64,000 bases of DNA from Sphingobacterium detergens (GCF_003610355.1 NZ_RAPY01000002.1:744001-808000); one strand, 5' to 3'; positions 41,551 through 50,550 are shown, counted from the stretch's first letter. The notes: a model not told the origin generated them from the sequence alone. Made by a program: numbers and translations.

Positions 41551-43437
41551 ATGAGGTTGCAATTTTGGACTGTTTTATTTTTTTGTGCATTGACTATGTT
41601 GGGATGCCAACAACATAAGGTTGATCCTATACCCATCAATCAATTCTTTTCCACACCTGAAAAATCAAATTTTAAGATTTCCCCTAATGGTCGGTTTATT
41701 GCCTATATCGGCATGGACAATCATTGCAAAAATATCTATTTGATTGATTTGAAGCATCAGGATAGCTCCAAGCAATTAACCTATCAGAATGATATCAATG
41801 TAAAATCTTTTGCCTGGAATAACGATTCTAAGATTTCTTTTTTGACAGAACAATCTTCCCAAGACAGTTTGCGTTTGTATGCTGTGGATATTAACACTGA
41901 AAAAATCTGGGCATTAATTAAGCCAGTTCGTGCGCGGTTTAGATGGATTCATTCGACGGTGTCTGGTGGAGAGGGTTTTGTTGCGGGGATTAATGATCGT
42001 GATTCCTCTTTTTTTGATCTATATCGTATTTATTTGGATGGTCGACCACGTGAATTGATCTTACAAAATCCAGGTAATATGAGCTCCTGGATTGCTTCCA
42101 ATGATGGACAGATACGTTTGGCTATTGCAAACGATTCCGTACAACAATCTGTTCTTTTCCGTCCTTCTGAGAAAGAACCTTTCAAGGAGATCATACGTTG
42201 TGATGTAGAAAGCAGTTTCACTCCGCTGGGATATAAAGACAGTTCAAATAGTATTATCTATGCACTATCGAATATAAACCGTGATAAATTGGCCTTGGTG
42301 AGCTATGATCTAGTCAATGAAAGGGAACTGGGCGAGCTTTTTAGCCATAAAGAGGTTGACATGAGTCCAGGAGGTTATTTTCCGGAGCTAAATCGCTTGC
42401 TGTTTGTGAATTATACAACCTCAAGGCAAAGCAGACATTTTTTCGATGAGCAGACAAAGCGGAAATATGATGAATTGTCTAAGCAGATTGATGGTTTTGA
42501 ATTCCAAGTTCTTAATACCGATGCTTCAGGCGAAAAAGTGATTATTAAAACCTATACAGATGTTAATCCTGGTGGAATTTATTTTTATGATTTTACCACA
42601 AAAAAACTGACCAAATTAGCCGATAATAATTCTGATCTTAAAGACAAGGAGTTGTCTCCAAATGAGTTTATTACTTATAAAGCGAGAGATGGGGTAGAGA
42701 TATCCGGATACTTAACCTATCCAGTTCATTCCAATCGAAAAGATCTTCCAATGGTGGTGTTGCCACATGATGGACCAAATGGGCGTGAGGTGTGGGGCTT
42801 TGATAATGAGGCACAGTTTTTGGCAAACAGAGGATATTTGGTTTTTCAGATGAACTATAGAGGCTCGACAGGGTTCGGAAAAAAGTTTTGGACAGCAGGT
42901 TTTAAAGAATGGGGCGGAAAAATTCAAGATGACATTACTGATGGAGTGAAGTGGCTGATCAAAGAGGGGATAGCGGATAAGAATCGTGTCGCTATTGTCG
43001 GAAAGGGATTTGGGGGATACTCTGCGCTTCATGCTGCTTGTTTCAATTCGGATCTTTATAAATGCGCGGTTTCTTATTCGGGATATACAAACCTATTCAC
43101 CTATTTTAGGGACATTCCACCTTATTTTAAATCTTATGTACAGAAGATGTATCAGATCGTTGGTAACCCTATCAGAGAGGCGGAGCTGTTTAAAAATATA
43201 TCGCCTGTTTTTCATTCCGATAAAGTAAGGATCCCTGTGTTGTTGGTTCAAGGTGGAAAAGATCGGTTTAGTTCTGTGACGGATGCGAATCAATTTGTTC
43301 AAAAGTTAAAGAACAATAATGTTCCTGTACAGTATTTTCTAAAGGAAGATGAAGATAGGACCTTTAAAAAAGATGAGAATGTATTTGGCTATTATAATGA
43401 GCTGGAGCGGTTTTTGGCAAAATATCTAGCAGACTAG
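41551..43437 (+). CDS. S9 (prolyl oligopeptidase)-like lipoprotein lacking catalytic Ser and His
   Basis: 628 residues from ATG 41551, which gives a lipoprotein signal (ALTMLGC, Cys about 19); the frame is open upstream to a TTG at 41488. The N-terminal half (about 30-370) looks like a beta-propeller (FKISPNGRFIAYIGMD, FAWNNDSKISFLTEQS). The C-terminal alpha/beta-hydrolase part has PMVVLPHDGPNGREVWGFDNEAQFLANRGYLVFQMNYRGSTGFGKKF (in part). At the nucleophile elbow it reads VGKGFGGYSAL where active enzymes have GxSxGG, so residue 486 is Gly instead of Ser. In the His loop, KEDEDRTF replaces the usual GHxF (Arg at 603). The Asp (571, GGKDRF) remains. It is likely a non-catalytic binding protein. 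The histidine kinase starts 9 bases downstream. Confidence 0.87.
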   Translation: MRLQFWTVLFFCALTMLGCQQHKVDPIPINQFFSTPEKSNFKISPNGRFIAYIGMDNHCKNIYLIDLKHQDSSKQLTYQNDINVKSFAWNNDSKISFLTEQSSQDSLRLYAVDINTEKIWALIKPVRARFRWIHSTVSGGEGFVAGINDRDSSFFDLYRIYLDGRPRELILQNPGNMSSWIASNDGQIRLAIANDSVQQSVLFRPSEKEPFKEIIRCDVESSFTPLGYKDSSNSIIYALSNINRDKLALVSYDLVNERELGELFSHKEVDMSPGGYFPELNRLLFVNYTTSRQSRHFFDEQTKRKYDELSKQIDGFEFQVLNTDASGEKVIIKTYTDVNPGGIYFYDFTTKKLTKLADNNSDLKDKELSPNEFITYKARDGVEISGYLTYPVHSNRKDLPMVVLPHDGPNGREVWGFDNEAQFLANRGYLVFQMNYRGSTGFGKKFWTAGFKEWGGKIQDDITDGVKWLIKEGIADKNRVAIVGKGFGGYSALHAACFNSDLYKCAVSYSGYTNLFTYFRDIPPYFKSYVQKMYQIVGNPIREAELFKNISPVFHSDKVRIPVLLVQGGKDRFSSVTDANQFVQKLKNNNVPVQYFLKEDEDRTFKKDENVFGYYNELERFLAKYLAD

Positions 43438-43446
43438 AGGCAGCAT

Positions 43447-45105
43447 ATGAAAGCAGAAAAATACAGCTATCGAAAAAATTACGGATTATTGTTGATGTTT
43501 TTTATCGTCATCAGTGGCCTTTATATTTTTGCGCTTTTTCTATCTAGAAATTATACTGAATCGCATATAAAAAATGAATTTACGAATAGAAAATCTGAAA
43601 TTTTTGATCAGACTCTGATTCCTTTTAACGACTTTTTTCAAAATAGAATCCCCGAGGTGTCTTTTTACCAAGGTTTTCTGGATTCTGTACAAGCGGGAAA
43701 ATATGCATATAGTATTTTAAGTTCTTATCCTTTTGTACGTGAAATAGGTTTTTTTGATCTGCAATTCAATAATGATCATAATCTGAACTATGGTTTTATC
43801 GTTAATAACCTGCGGATTCAACCCAAAACCATCACCTTTTTTACGGTGTCCCGATCGGGATTGAATAAAAATACAATTCTCGACCGTGCTCAAATGGGGC
43901 TGCATTCTGAGGAAATTAATAATATTGGGGTTAAACTTGCTACTTATATTGATAAGCTTCAGGCAAATGCGAAGCTTTCTGATAAGGATATTTTAAAGGT
44001 ATTTTATACGATCAGGCCGGGGCAGATTACGTATTTAAATATACCCAGGGTTAATGATCTGATTGTTTATAAATCCATTATGGAAGGGAATCTGGATCAT
44101 ACTGTCGGTTATGAACAGGACATGTTCAACTTTCAGATTGACCCAATGTATTTGGAGGTGAAAAATAGCTATGCAAATCTTTACGAAAAGGTAGCGATTG
44201 TGCCATTGGTCGGCGCGCCAATTACACCTGAGGACGATGAAATTTCAACAGAAATGCCATTGCCCGGAGCTTTGGCTGATTATAAATTGCTTTTCAGATC
44301 GAGTAAAAGTTTTCTTTCGGCAGAAATAAATCGTAGTTTTTGGCCAGTATTAGGTGGCATTTCATTGATTTACATTATTTTAATAGCAATTCTATATTTA
44401 ATTTATAGAAATTTAGAAATTAACGGAAGACTTTTTAAATTGCAATATGATTTTATCAACAATTTGACCCACGAGTTTAAAACACCTGTTAGTGTAATAA
44501 AAATTGCCGGGAATAATATTAAGAGTGCACAAATACTTTCCGACGAGGAAAGAAAAATGTATGGTAATATATTGGACCAGGAAGCTGATCGACTCAATAA
44601 TTTAATGAATAAATTATTGTCTTTTAGCCAGATTGAAAATAAAACCATTAAATTAAACAAAGAAGAGGTTGATCTGGAGGAATTTACCGAAAATCTGGTT
44701 GCTTCTTCAAGAATAAAATATGCTGACTTTAAAATTAGCACAAAAATTGATGTAAGAACATCGATGCTGGCAGATCCAGTGTTATTGAGTAGCGTGTTTC
44801 AAAACATGATAGACAATGCCTATAAGTATTCGAAAGCGGGGCATAAAATCTTGGATATTACGATACAACAAAATAAGAAGAATTTTGTTATCACTTTTAA
44901 GGACGAAGGGATTGGGATAGAGAAGGCGGAGTTTAACAATATCTTCAAAAAGTTTTATAGAATAAAAAGTCAATATAATCAGCAAGGAAGTATTGGTTTA
45001 GGTTTGGCTTTCTGTAAGGAAATCACTGAGTTTATAGGTGGGGACATTACAGTCAAAAGTCAATTGGGGCAAGGCACTACCTTTACGTTGGTATTTCCGG
45101 TTTAA
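43447..45105 (+). CDS. Sensor histidine kinase
   Basis: 552 residues: transmembrane helix 1 (about 13-33), a large periplasmic sensor region (about 35-295) with no named domain, helix 2 (about 298-320), and a HisKA domain with the phospho-acceptor His 342 in NNLTHEFKTPVSVIKIA. The ATPase domain has the N box (FQNMIDNAYKYS), G1 (DEGIGIEK), F and G2 (GSIGLGLAFCKEI). It phosphorylates the response regulator encoded 15 bases downstream. The S9-like lipoprotein gene immediately upstream may supply or modulate its signal. It resembles the RprX type of Bacteroidota kinases. Confidence 0.95.
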   Translation: MKAEKYSYRKNYGLLLMFFIVISGLYIFALFLSRNYTESHIKNEFTNRKSEIFDQTLIPFNDFFQNRIPEVSFYQGFLDSVQAGKYAYSILSSYPFVREIGFFDLQFNNDHNLNYGFIVNNLRIQPKTITFFTVSRSGLNKNTILDRAQMGLHSEEINNIGVKLATYIDKLQANAKLSDKDILKVFYTIRPGQITYLNIPRVNDLIVYKSIMEGNLDHTVGYEQDMFNFQIDPMYLEVKNSYANLYEKVAIVPLVGAPITPEDDEISTEMPLPGALADYKLLFRSSKSFLSAEINRSFWPVLGGISLIYIILIAILYLIYRNLEINGRLFKLQYDFINNLTHEFKTPVSVIKIAGNNIKSAQILSDEERKMYGNILDQEADRLNNLMNKLLSFSQIENKTIKLNKEEVDLEEFTENLVASSRIKYADFKISTKIDVRTSMLADPVLLSSVFQNMIDNAYKYSKAGHKILDITIQQNKKNFVITFKDEGIGIEKAEFNNIFKKFYRIKSQYNQQGSIGLGLAFCKEITEFIGGDITVKSQLGQGTTFTLVFPV

Positions 45106-45120
45106 AAAATAAATTTAAAT

Positions 45121-45819
45121 ATGAATAAAGACATCACTGTTGCTGTTATTGAAGATGATGAGAACTTACGTTTCTTGGTAAAACATCGATTAGAATCTGA
45201 AGGCTATCAAGTCATCCAAAGCGGAAATGGGAATGAAGCAGAAAGTTTAATCTTGGAAAAGAGGCCCGATGTGGTCCTGTTAGATTGGATGCTCCCTGGA
45301 AAAGAAGGTAACGAGATCTGCGAAGATGTCCGTAAAGCAGGATTTGAGAATATCATTATTATGATGACTGCTAAATCCCAGGATGTGGACAAGATTGAGG
45401 CTTATAGCTTTGGTGTGACGGACTATATTAGTAAGCCGTTCAATATGGACGTGTTGATTGCTATGATAGATAATAAGGTGAAGTTTTTTCTTCCTAAAAA
45501 TAGTCCAGAGATCTACAAGTTTGGGCAGACAGAGCACCATCCGAATATCCATTCATTAATACGCGATGGTAAAAAGGTTGAGTTAACTATTCTGGAAAAC
45601 AGGATTTTATTGCATTTTCTTCAAAATTTGGGTCGGGAGATTACACGTGAGGAATTGATGGAAGTGGTATGGGGCTATAGTTCAAATGTAAATACACGTA
45701 CGTTGGATATGCACGTTGTGCGTCTGCGGAAAAAGATCGAAACAAACCCTGATAAACCACATTATCTGCAAACGGTGAGAGGGTTGGGTTATAAATTTGT
45801 TGACGAAGAGGAGATTTGA
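45121..45819 (+). CDS. OmpR-family response regulator
   Basis: 232 residues. The receiver domain (1-120) carries the acidic pocket EDDE (11-14), the phospho-acceptor Asp 55 (VVLLDWMLPG), Thr and Lys (ISKPF). The C-terminal winged helix (about 135-230) has LTILENRILLHFLQNLGREITREELMEVVWG (in part) and RTLDMHVVRLRKKI. It binds DNA and regulates transcription when phosphorylated by the kinase at 43447. Targets are unknown. It is the last gene of the operon; a hairpin at 45886 could be its terminator. Confidence 0.95.
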   Translation: MNKDITVAVIEDDENLRFLVKHRLESEGYQVIQSGNGNEAESLILEKRPDVVLLDWMLPGKEGNEICEDVRKAGFENIIIMMTAKSQDVDKIEAYSFGVTDYISKPFNMDVLIAMIDNKVKFFLPKNSPEIYKFGQTEHHPNIHSLIRDGKKVELTILENRILLHFLQNLGREITREELMEVVWGYSSNVNTRTLDMHVVRLRKKIETNPDKPHYLQTVRGLGYKFVDEEEI

Positions 45820-45839
45820 TTATATTTGATAGATAAGAA

Positions 45840-45870
45840 TTTGTTTTGTTGAAAACAATTATTATCTTCG
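45840..45870 (+). promoter_or_regulatory. Promoter of greA
   Basis: TTTG at 45840-45843 and TATCTTCG at 45863-45870 are 19 bases apart, close to the Bacteroidota -33/-7 consensus TTTG-N19-TAnnTTTG (one mismatch). Transcription should start near 45877, giving a leader of about 86 bases that contains the hairpin at 45886. Confidence 0.65.
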
Positions 45871-45885
45871 TATAGATTGAAAGCG

Positions 45886-45930
45886 AGACCATGTTTCCCG
45901 ACGAGGGTAATATGGTCTTGTTTCTTTTTT
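45886..45930 (+). terminator. Terminator-like hairpin in the greA leader
   Basis: A 7-bp stem (AGACCAT at 45886-45892, ATGGTCT at 45912-45918) with inner CCC/GGG pairing is followed by a T-rich run to 45930. It lies 67 bases after the response-regulator stop, and also just downstream of the promoter match of greA, so it may end the upstream operon, attenuate greA, or both. Confidence 0.7.
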
Positions 45931-45962
45931 AAAATGTAGAAAATAAGAAAAAAGATAAAATT

Positions 45963-46436
45963 ATGGCAGAAGTAACTTATTTTACGGAAGAAGGATTGCG
46001 TAAGCTGAAAGAGGAACTAGCTTATCTGAAGACGGAAGGAAGATCTAAAATTGCCAATGCAATTGCAGAGGCTAGGGACAAAGGTGATTTGTCTGAAAAT
46101 GCGGAGTATGATGCTGCTAAAGAAGCGCAGGGGCTTCATGAAGCTAAAATTGCCAATTTGGAAAACACATTGGCTACAGCTCGCTTGATTGATGAATCCA
46201 AATTGGATACATCGAAAGTATTGGCTTTGTCAATTGTTAAGATCAAAAATAAAAAAAATGGAGCTGTGATGACTTATCAATTGGTTGCTGAGTCTGAAGC
46301 AGATCTTAAATTAGGTAAGATCTCTGTTAAGTCACCAATAGCGCAAGGGTTATTGGGTAAATCGAAAGGTGATACTGCAGAGATTGAAGTGCCTGCAGGT
46401 AAGATCGAATTTGAAATTGTAGAAATTTCGAGATAA
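45963..46436 (+). CDS. greA: Transcription elongation factor GreA
   Basis: 157 residues, the usual GreA length. An N-terminal coiled coil (1-75) has the catalytic tip ARDKGDLSENAEYDAAKE with the acidic pair of GDLSENAEYD (about 41-50), and a C-terminal globular domain (GKISVKSPIAQGLLGKSKGDTAEIEVPAGKIEFEIVEI in part) follows. It enters the RNA polymerase secondary channel and stimulates cleavage of backtracked RNA. It is preceded by its own promoter and a leader hairpin, and followed by two mutually exclusive hairpins and a terminator. Confidence 0.97.
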   Translation: MAEVTYFTEEGLRKLKEELAYLKTEGRSKIANAIAEARDKGDLSENAEYDAAKEAQGLHEAKIANLENTLATARLIDESKLDTSKVLALSIVKIKNKKNGAVMTYQLVAESEADLKLGKISVKSPIAQGLLGKSKGDTAEIEVPAGKIEFEIVEISR

Positions 46437-46443
46437 TATATGT

Positions 46444-46474
46444 CGGTTATGTGCGGTACGCCATAACCGCACAT
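46444..46474 (+). other. Two mutually exclusive hairpins after greA
   Basis: CGGTTATG (46444-46451) can pair with CATAACCG (46462-46469). Alternatively, ATGTGCGGT (46449-46457) can pair with ACCGCACAT (46466-46474). The stems share bases, so only one can form at a time. No T-run follows. It may be a 3'-end processing or stability element. Confidence 0.6.
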
Positions 46475-46497
46475 CCACAAATTAACTTTATATTAAG

Positions 46498-46529
46498 AAG
46501 GTCGGGTTCTAGCAATCGCGACCTTTTTT
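46498..46529 (+). terminator. Terminator of greA
   Basis: A 7-bp stem (AAGGTCG at 46498-46504, CGACCTT at 46519-46525), loop of 14, followed by TTTTG. Confidence 0.65.
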
Positions 46530-46720
46530 GTTTATATTTGTTGTGAACATCATATGTATGTTACTTATGGTCGTTTTTATAAAATGTATTTAGATAGGAA
46601 ATATTAGACATTAGACTTTCCTTATGCAAGCCGATGGCTGGTACAACCCGAAGTCTCAATACCCAATACTAATATCTCAAAACGTTATTACAAAAAGAAT
46701 TTATTCCAATATAGAATAAT

Positions 46721-47137
46721 ATGTCAACAATTTTTTCAAAAATCGTTGCTGGAGAGATTCCAGCTTACAAAGTTGCAGAAAGTAATGATTTTCTAGCCTT
46801 CTTGGATATCAGTCCTTTGGCAAAAGGTCATGTACTGGTTATCCCGAAGAAAGAAACAGATTACATTTTTGATATCGAAGATGATGAATACATGGCGCTT
46901 TGGGTATTTGCGAAAATTGTTGCACAAGGGATAAAAAAGGTAATTCCATGTGTTAAGGTTGGTGTGGCCGTCGTAGGATTGGAGGTCGCGCATGCACATA
47001 TCCATCTTGTTCCGATCAATAAAATAAGTGACCTAAATTTTGCTGGGCCTAAGTTAAGTCTAGGTGAAGACGAGCTTCATCAGATTGCTGAGACTATCCG
47101 TGAGTCCATTATTAGCATAACTGCACAAAATCAATAA
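46721..47137 (+). CDS. HIT-family nucleotide-binding hydrolase
   Basis: 138 residues. The histidine-triad motif HAHIHLVP (91-98) and the N-terminal FSKIVAGEIPAYKVAESNDFLAFLDISPLAKGHVLVIPKKE (in part) place it in the HINT/HIT group, which hydrolyses adenylated amines or dinucleotides in the cytosol; the biological substrate is not certain. It follows greA after a 284-base spacer in which no further gene is seen. The greA-HIT neighbourhood is common in Bacteroidota as far as I recall. Confidence 0.95.
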   Translation: MSTIFSKIVAGEIPAYKVAESNDFLAFLDISPLAKGHVLVIPKKETDYIFDIEDDEYMALWVFAKIVAQGIKKVIPCVKVGVAVVGLEVAHAHIHLVPINKISDLNFAGPKLSLGEDELHQIAETIRESIISITAQNQ

Positions 47138-47183
47138 CAAGATTATATTACACTTGATTTACTTTCGTTTTTTAGAAGAATAC

Positions 47184-47191
47184 TATATTTG
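47184..47191 (+). promoter_or_regulatory. -7 promoter box of the DedA-ppa cluster
   Basis: TATATTTG matches TAnnTTTG exactly, 86 bases before the DedA start. A TTTC at 47163-47166, 17 bases upstream, is the nearest -33 candidate. Confidence 0.45.
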
Positions 47192-47277
47192 TACTTTGTT
47201 GTTTTAAAATTGTACAGGGATAAAAGTAGGTTTGGATTCTAAAATGAAGAAAACAACATTGATTTTTACTGAAAGTT

Positions 47278-47928
47278 ATGCATGAACTTTTGTTGTCATT
47301 TCAACAGCTAATGAATCCCGAAGAACTTTTAAGTTCGGGAGGGTTTTATTTAGTTATTTTAATCGTATTTGCCGAAACAGGTCTGTTTTTTGGTTTTTTT
47401 CTACCCGGCGATTATTTATTATTTTTAGCAGGATTGTTTTGTGCTCTCAATAAGATTGACGTGAGTATTTACACGCTTTGTTTGGGCTTGTTGGGGGCAG
47501 GAATATTGGGCAATTTTACAGGTTATTGGTTCGGTTATCGAGCCGGCCCCATGTTATTTAAGCGAAAGGATAGCATCATCTTTAAGCGGAAATATGTGGT
47601 GATGGCGGAAGAATTTTACCATAAATATGGAGGAACAGCATTAATTATAGGTAGATTTGTCCCAATAGTTCGTACTTTTGCTCCTATCTTTGCGGGTGTT
47701 GTAAAATTAGATTTCAAAAAATTCGTTTTATATAACGTCAGTGGAGCTTTAATATGGGTCTTGGTATTGACTCTTTCCGGTTATTTCTTGGGGATGGAGT
47801 TCCCATGGATTATCCATTATGTTGAATATGTTGTCGTTGGGATGATCGTGGTCGCATTTTTGCCTATTGCAATTACTTTGCTTAAAAAGCGAATAAAAGA
47901 CAAAAGAAACAAACAAAATATACAGTAA
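47278..47928 (+). CDS. DedA-family membrane protein
   Basis: 216 residues with the SNARE-associated/DedA (PF09335) pattern: an N-terminal reentrant region GLFFGFFLPGDYLLFLAGL (about 36-54), GNFTGYWFGYRAGP (about 80-93), then FYHKYGGTALIIGRFVPIVRTFAPIFAGV (in part), whose Arg residues are conserved. Members flip or transport undecaprenyl phosphate or phospholipids across the inner membrane. The ppa gene begins 9 bases downstream. ATG 47278 is the first in frame. Confidence 0.94.
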   Translation: MHELLLSFQQLMNPEELLSSGGFYLVILIVFAETGLFFGFFLPGDYLLFLAGLFCALNKIDVSIYTLCLGLLGAGILGNFTGYWFGYRAGPMLFKRKDSIIFKRKYVVMAEEFYHKYGGTALIIGRFVPIVRTFAPIFAGVVKLDFKKFVLYNVSGALIWVLVLTLSGYFLGMEFPWIIHYVEYVVVGMIVVAFLPIAITLLKKRIKDKRNKQNIQ

Positions 47929-47936
47929 AATAAAAA

Positions 47937-48479
47937 ATGAGTAAACAAAACCCTTGGCACATGGTTTCTCCAGGTGAGAATGTGCCAAATGCCGTAAACG
48001 CTATCATTGAGATTACAAACGGATCCAAAGGAAAGTACGAATTAGACAAAGAAACAGGTTTGTTGCTTTTGGACAGAGTAATGAGTTCATCTGTTGTCTA
48101 TCCTGCCAATTATGGTTTTATTCCACAGACTTATTGCGATGACAAAGATCCTTTGGATATTTTGGTGATTTGCTCGGTTGATATCTTACCTTTAACATTG
48201 GTGGAAGCGCAAGTTATTGGTGTAATGAATATGGTTGATGGTGGCGAGCAAGATGATAAAATCATTGCTGTTGCCAAAAATGATCCTGTATTCAATTACA
48301 TTAAAGACATTGAACAATTGCCGCCACACACAATGAAGGAAATTGTACAATTCTTTGAAAGCTACAAAGCTTTAGAAAAGAAACACGTTATCGTAGAAGG
48401 GGTGAAAGGACGTGAAGAAGCACAAAGAATCTTGATAGAAGCTATTGAGTTGTACAAAACAGAATTTGTTAACAAATAA
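47937..48479 (+). CDS. ppa: Inorganic pyrophosphatase
   Basis: 180 residues, typical for soluble family I enzymes. It hydrolyses diphosphate to phosphate and pulls biosynthetic reactions forward. Signature sequences: NAIIEITNGSKGKYELDKETGLLLLDRV (in part), YPANYGFIPQTY, and the metal-binding DDKDPLDILVI (68-78). It lies between DedA and a CNNM-type transporter, with 8-9 base gaps, forming one cluster. Confidence 0.97.
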   Translation: MSKQNPWHMVSPGENVPNAVNAIIEITNGSKGKYELDKETGLLLLDRVMSSSVVYPANYGFIPQTYCDDKDPLDILVICSVDILPLTLVEAQVIGVMNMVDGGEQDDKIIAVAKNDPVFNYIKDIEQLPPHTMKEIVQFFESYKALEKKHVIVEGVKGREEAQRILIEAIELYKTEFVNK

Positions 48480-48487
48480 CCCCCAGC

Positions 48488-49801
48488 ATGGCGCTCGATA
48501 TTTTTTGGACATTGTTTTTAGTATTGGCCAACGGTTTTTTCGTTGCAGCTGAGTTTGCTATTGTCAAAGTCCGAGTCTCCCAAATTGAAGTTCAGGCGAA
48601 AACAGGTAGCAAAGTTGCTACAATTGCCAAAAGTATAACGGAGCATTTGGATGGTTATTTGGCCGCTACACAATTGGGTATTACACTTTCTTCTCTGGCT
48701 TTAGGTTGGGTAGGGGAAGCTGTAATGACCCAGATTGTGCAGGGCGCATTGGGTTTCTTTGGTGTTGAATTGACCGGTAGCATAGCAACGAAAGCCGGAC
48801 ATGTGTTAGCCTTTGCGATCATTACCGTATTGCATATTGTTTTTGGTGAGTTAGCTCCCAAGTCAATTGCAATTCAAAAACCCGTTGCTACAACAATGAA
48901 GATTGCGGTCCCACTGCAATTTTTCTATTTTATCTTTAGACCCTTTATTTGGATCTTGAACGGTTTTGCTAATTTTCTGCTTAAAATTTTAGGATTTGAA
49001 GTAACAAAAGGTGAATCTGCCCATTCTTCTGAGGAATTACAATACCTTTTAGATAAAGGAAAAGAATCCGGAGCATTGGATATTTCTGAGCATGAGTTGA
49101 TCAAAAACGTCTTCGATTTTAACGAACGTATCGTAAAGAATATTATGGTACCGAGGACTAAGATTGTCGCTGTTGAGGTGACCGCAGATGCATCTGAATT
49201 GATTGAGACGATGACCGAGGAGGGCTATTCACGTATTCCGATCTACGAGGATAATATCGATCAGATTGTTGGTATTGTGCATACGAAGGATATTCTTCCG
49301 CTTTTGGCTAAAGGCAAAGAAGTGGTGATGAAAAACATCATGCGTAAACCATACTTTATTCCTGAAACCAAAAAAATCAATGATTTGATGGCTGAGTTTC
49401 AGCAACGACGCCTTCAATTGGCTATTGTGCTGGATGAATTTGGAGGTACAGCAGGGATGGCTACCTTGGAGGATATCGTGGAGGAGTTGGTAGGTGAGAT
49501 CCAAGATGAGTATGATGAGGAAACACCTGTTGTCGAACGTATCTCTGAAACAGAGTATATGGTAGATGCGGGAGCTAGCATTCATGATGTGAATGAGTTT
49601 CTTCCGATCGAATTACCAGCAAGCCAGGATTACGATACCATGGCTGGATTGGTCAGTGAAATCTTTGATAAAATTCCTGAGGTAGGTGAGCGGAAACAAG
49701 AATATGGTTATGTATTTACAATTATCCGCAAAGCCCAACAGAATATTGAATTTGTCAAACTGGAATTGGTCGAGTCTGCTGACGATGATGTAGCGGAATA
49801 A
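48488..49801 (+). CDS. CNNM/CorC (hemolysin-family) membrane transporter with CBS domains
   Basis: 437 residues. The N-terminal DUF21/CNNM domain with three to four helices (1-190; FFVAAEFAIVKVR, LGITLSSLALGWVGE, ELAPKSIAIQ) is followed by a CBS pair (about 215-330; MVPRTKIVAVEV, YSRIPIYEDNIDQIVGIVHTKD) and a CorC/HlyC domain (about 345-430; LEDIVEELVGEIQDEYDEE, YDTMAGLVSEIF). Such proteins export Mg or Co or help in ion homeostasis; the hemolysin label is historical. It lies in the ppa cluster. Confidence 0.94.
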   Translation: MALDIFWTLFLVLANGFFVAAEFAIVKVRVSQIEVQAKTGSKVATIAKSITEHLDGYLAATQLGITLSSLALGWVGEAVMTQIVQGALGFFGVELTGSIATKAGHVLAFAIITVLHIVFGELAPKSIAIQKPVATTMKIAVPLQFFYFIFRPFIWILNGFANFLLKILGFEVTKGESAHSSEELQYLLDKGKESGALDISEHELIKNVFDFNERIVKNIMVPRTKIVAVEVTADASELIETMTEEGYSRIPIYEDNIDQIVGIVHTKDILPLLAKGKEVVMKNIMRKPYFIPETKKINDLMAEFQQRRLQLAIVLDEFGGTAGMATLEDIVEELVGEIQDEYDEETPVVERISETEYMVDAGASIHDVNEFLPIELPASQDYDTMAGLVSEIFDKIPEVGERKQEYGYVFTIIRKAQQNIEFVKLELVESADDDVAE

Positions 49802-49819
49802 GGCCACAATGAACAGTAC

Positions 49820-50533
49820 ATGCAGTTATTTTTTACACCGGAATTAAATCCTTCTTTAGAAAATTTTATCCTCTCTGAGGAAGAAAGCAAACATGCTATT
49901 CGTGTGCTTCGCATGAATACGGGAGATCGTTTATATTTAATAGACGGTCGGGGCGGGCTGTACAAAGCTGAGATTATAGATCCACATCCGAAACGTACTG
50001 TACTTCGCATTTTAAGTATCAAGGAGAACTACCAACAGCCAAACTATCATTTGCATATTGCTGTTGGACCGACCAAGAATATAGATCGTATTGAGTGGTT
50101 TTTGGAGAAAGCTACCGAAGTGGGGATTCAAGAGATTACACCTATTATCTGTGAACATTCAGAACGCAAGGAAGTAAAGTTGGATCGCTTGAATAAAGTC
50201 ATTGTATCAGCCATGAAGCAATCTTTAAAAGCGTATTTACCTCAATTGAATCCCGCTGTATCGTTTAAACAGTTTATAAAGGATATTCCGAAGGACGGTA
50301 CCCAAAAAGCGATTGCGCACTGTGTTGATTCCGATAAGAAATATTTAAACCAAATAGTTGAAGCGGGACAGCATTATATTATTTTGATAGGCCCAGAAGG
50401 TGATTTTTCAGCAGAGGAAATTGATTTGGCTTTAGCGGCGGGCTTTCAACCGATATCCCTTGGGGATGCACGTTTACGTACGGAGACAGCAGCTTTGGCA
50501 GCTTGTCTTGAGACCTCACTAATCAATAGATAA
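49820..50533 (+). CDS. rsmE: 16S rRNA (uracil-1498-N3) methyltransferase
   Basis: 237 residues. It methylates U1498 of 16S rRNA using SAM. N-terminal PUA-like domain (1-70; ILSEEESKHAIRVLRMNTGDRLYLIDG in part) and C-terminal SPOUT fold with the trefoil-knot motifs IEWFLEKATEVGIQEI, ALIGPEGDFSAEEI-like IGPEGDFSAEEID (about 192-204) and SLGDARLRTETAALAA. The last gene of the DedA-ppa-CNNM cluster; weak structured sequence follows. Confidence 0.96.
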   Translation: MQLFFTPELNPSLENFILSEEESKHAIRVLRMNTGDRLYLIDGRGGLYKAEIIDPHPKRTVLRILSIKENYQQPNYHLHIAVGPTKNIDRIEWFLEKATEVGIQEITPIICEHSERKEVKLDRLNKVIVSAMKQSLKAYLPQLNPAVSFKQFIKDIPKDGTQKAIAHCVDSDKKYLNQIVEAGQHYIILIGPEGDFSAEEIDLALAAGFQPISLGDARLRTETAALAACLETSLINR

Positions 50534-50550
50534 ATCTTTGCGATAAAAGA

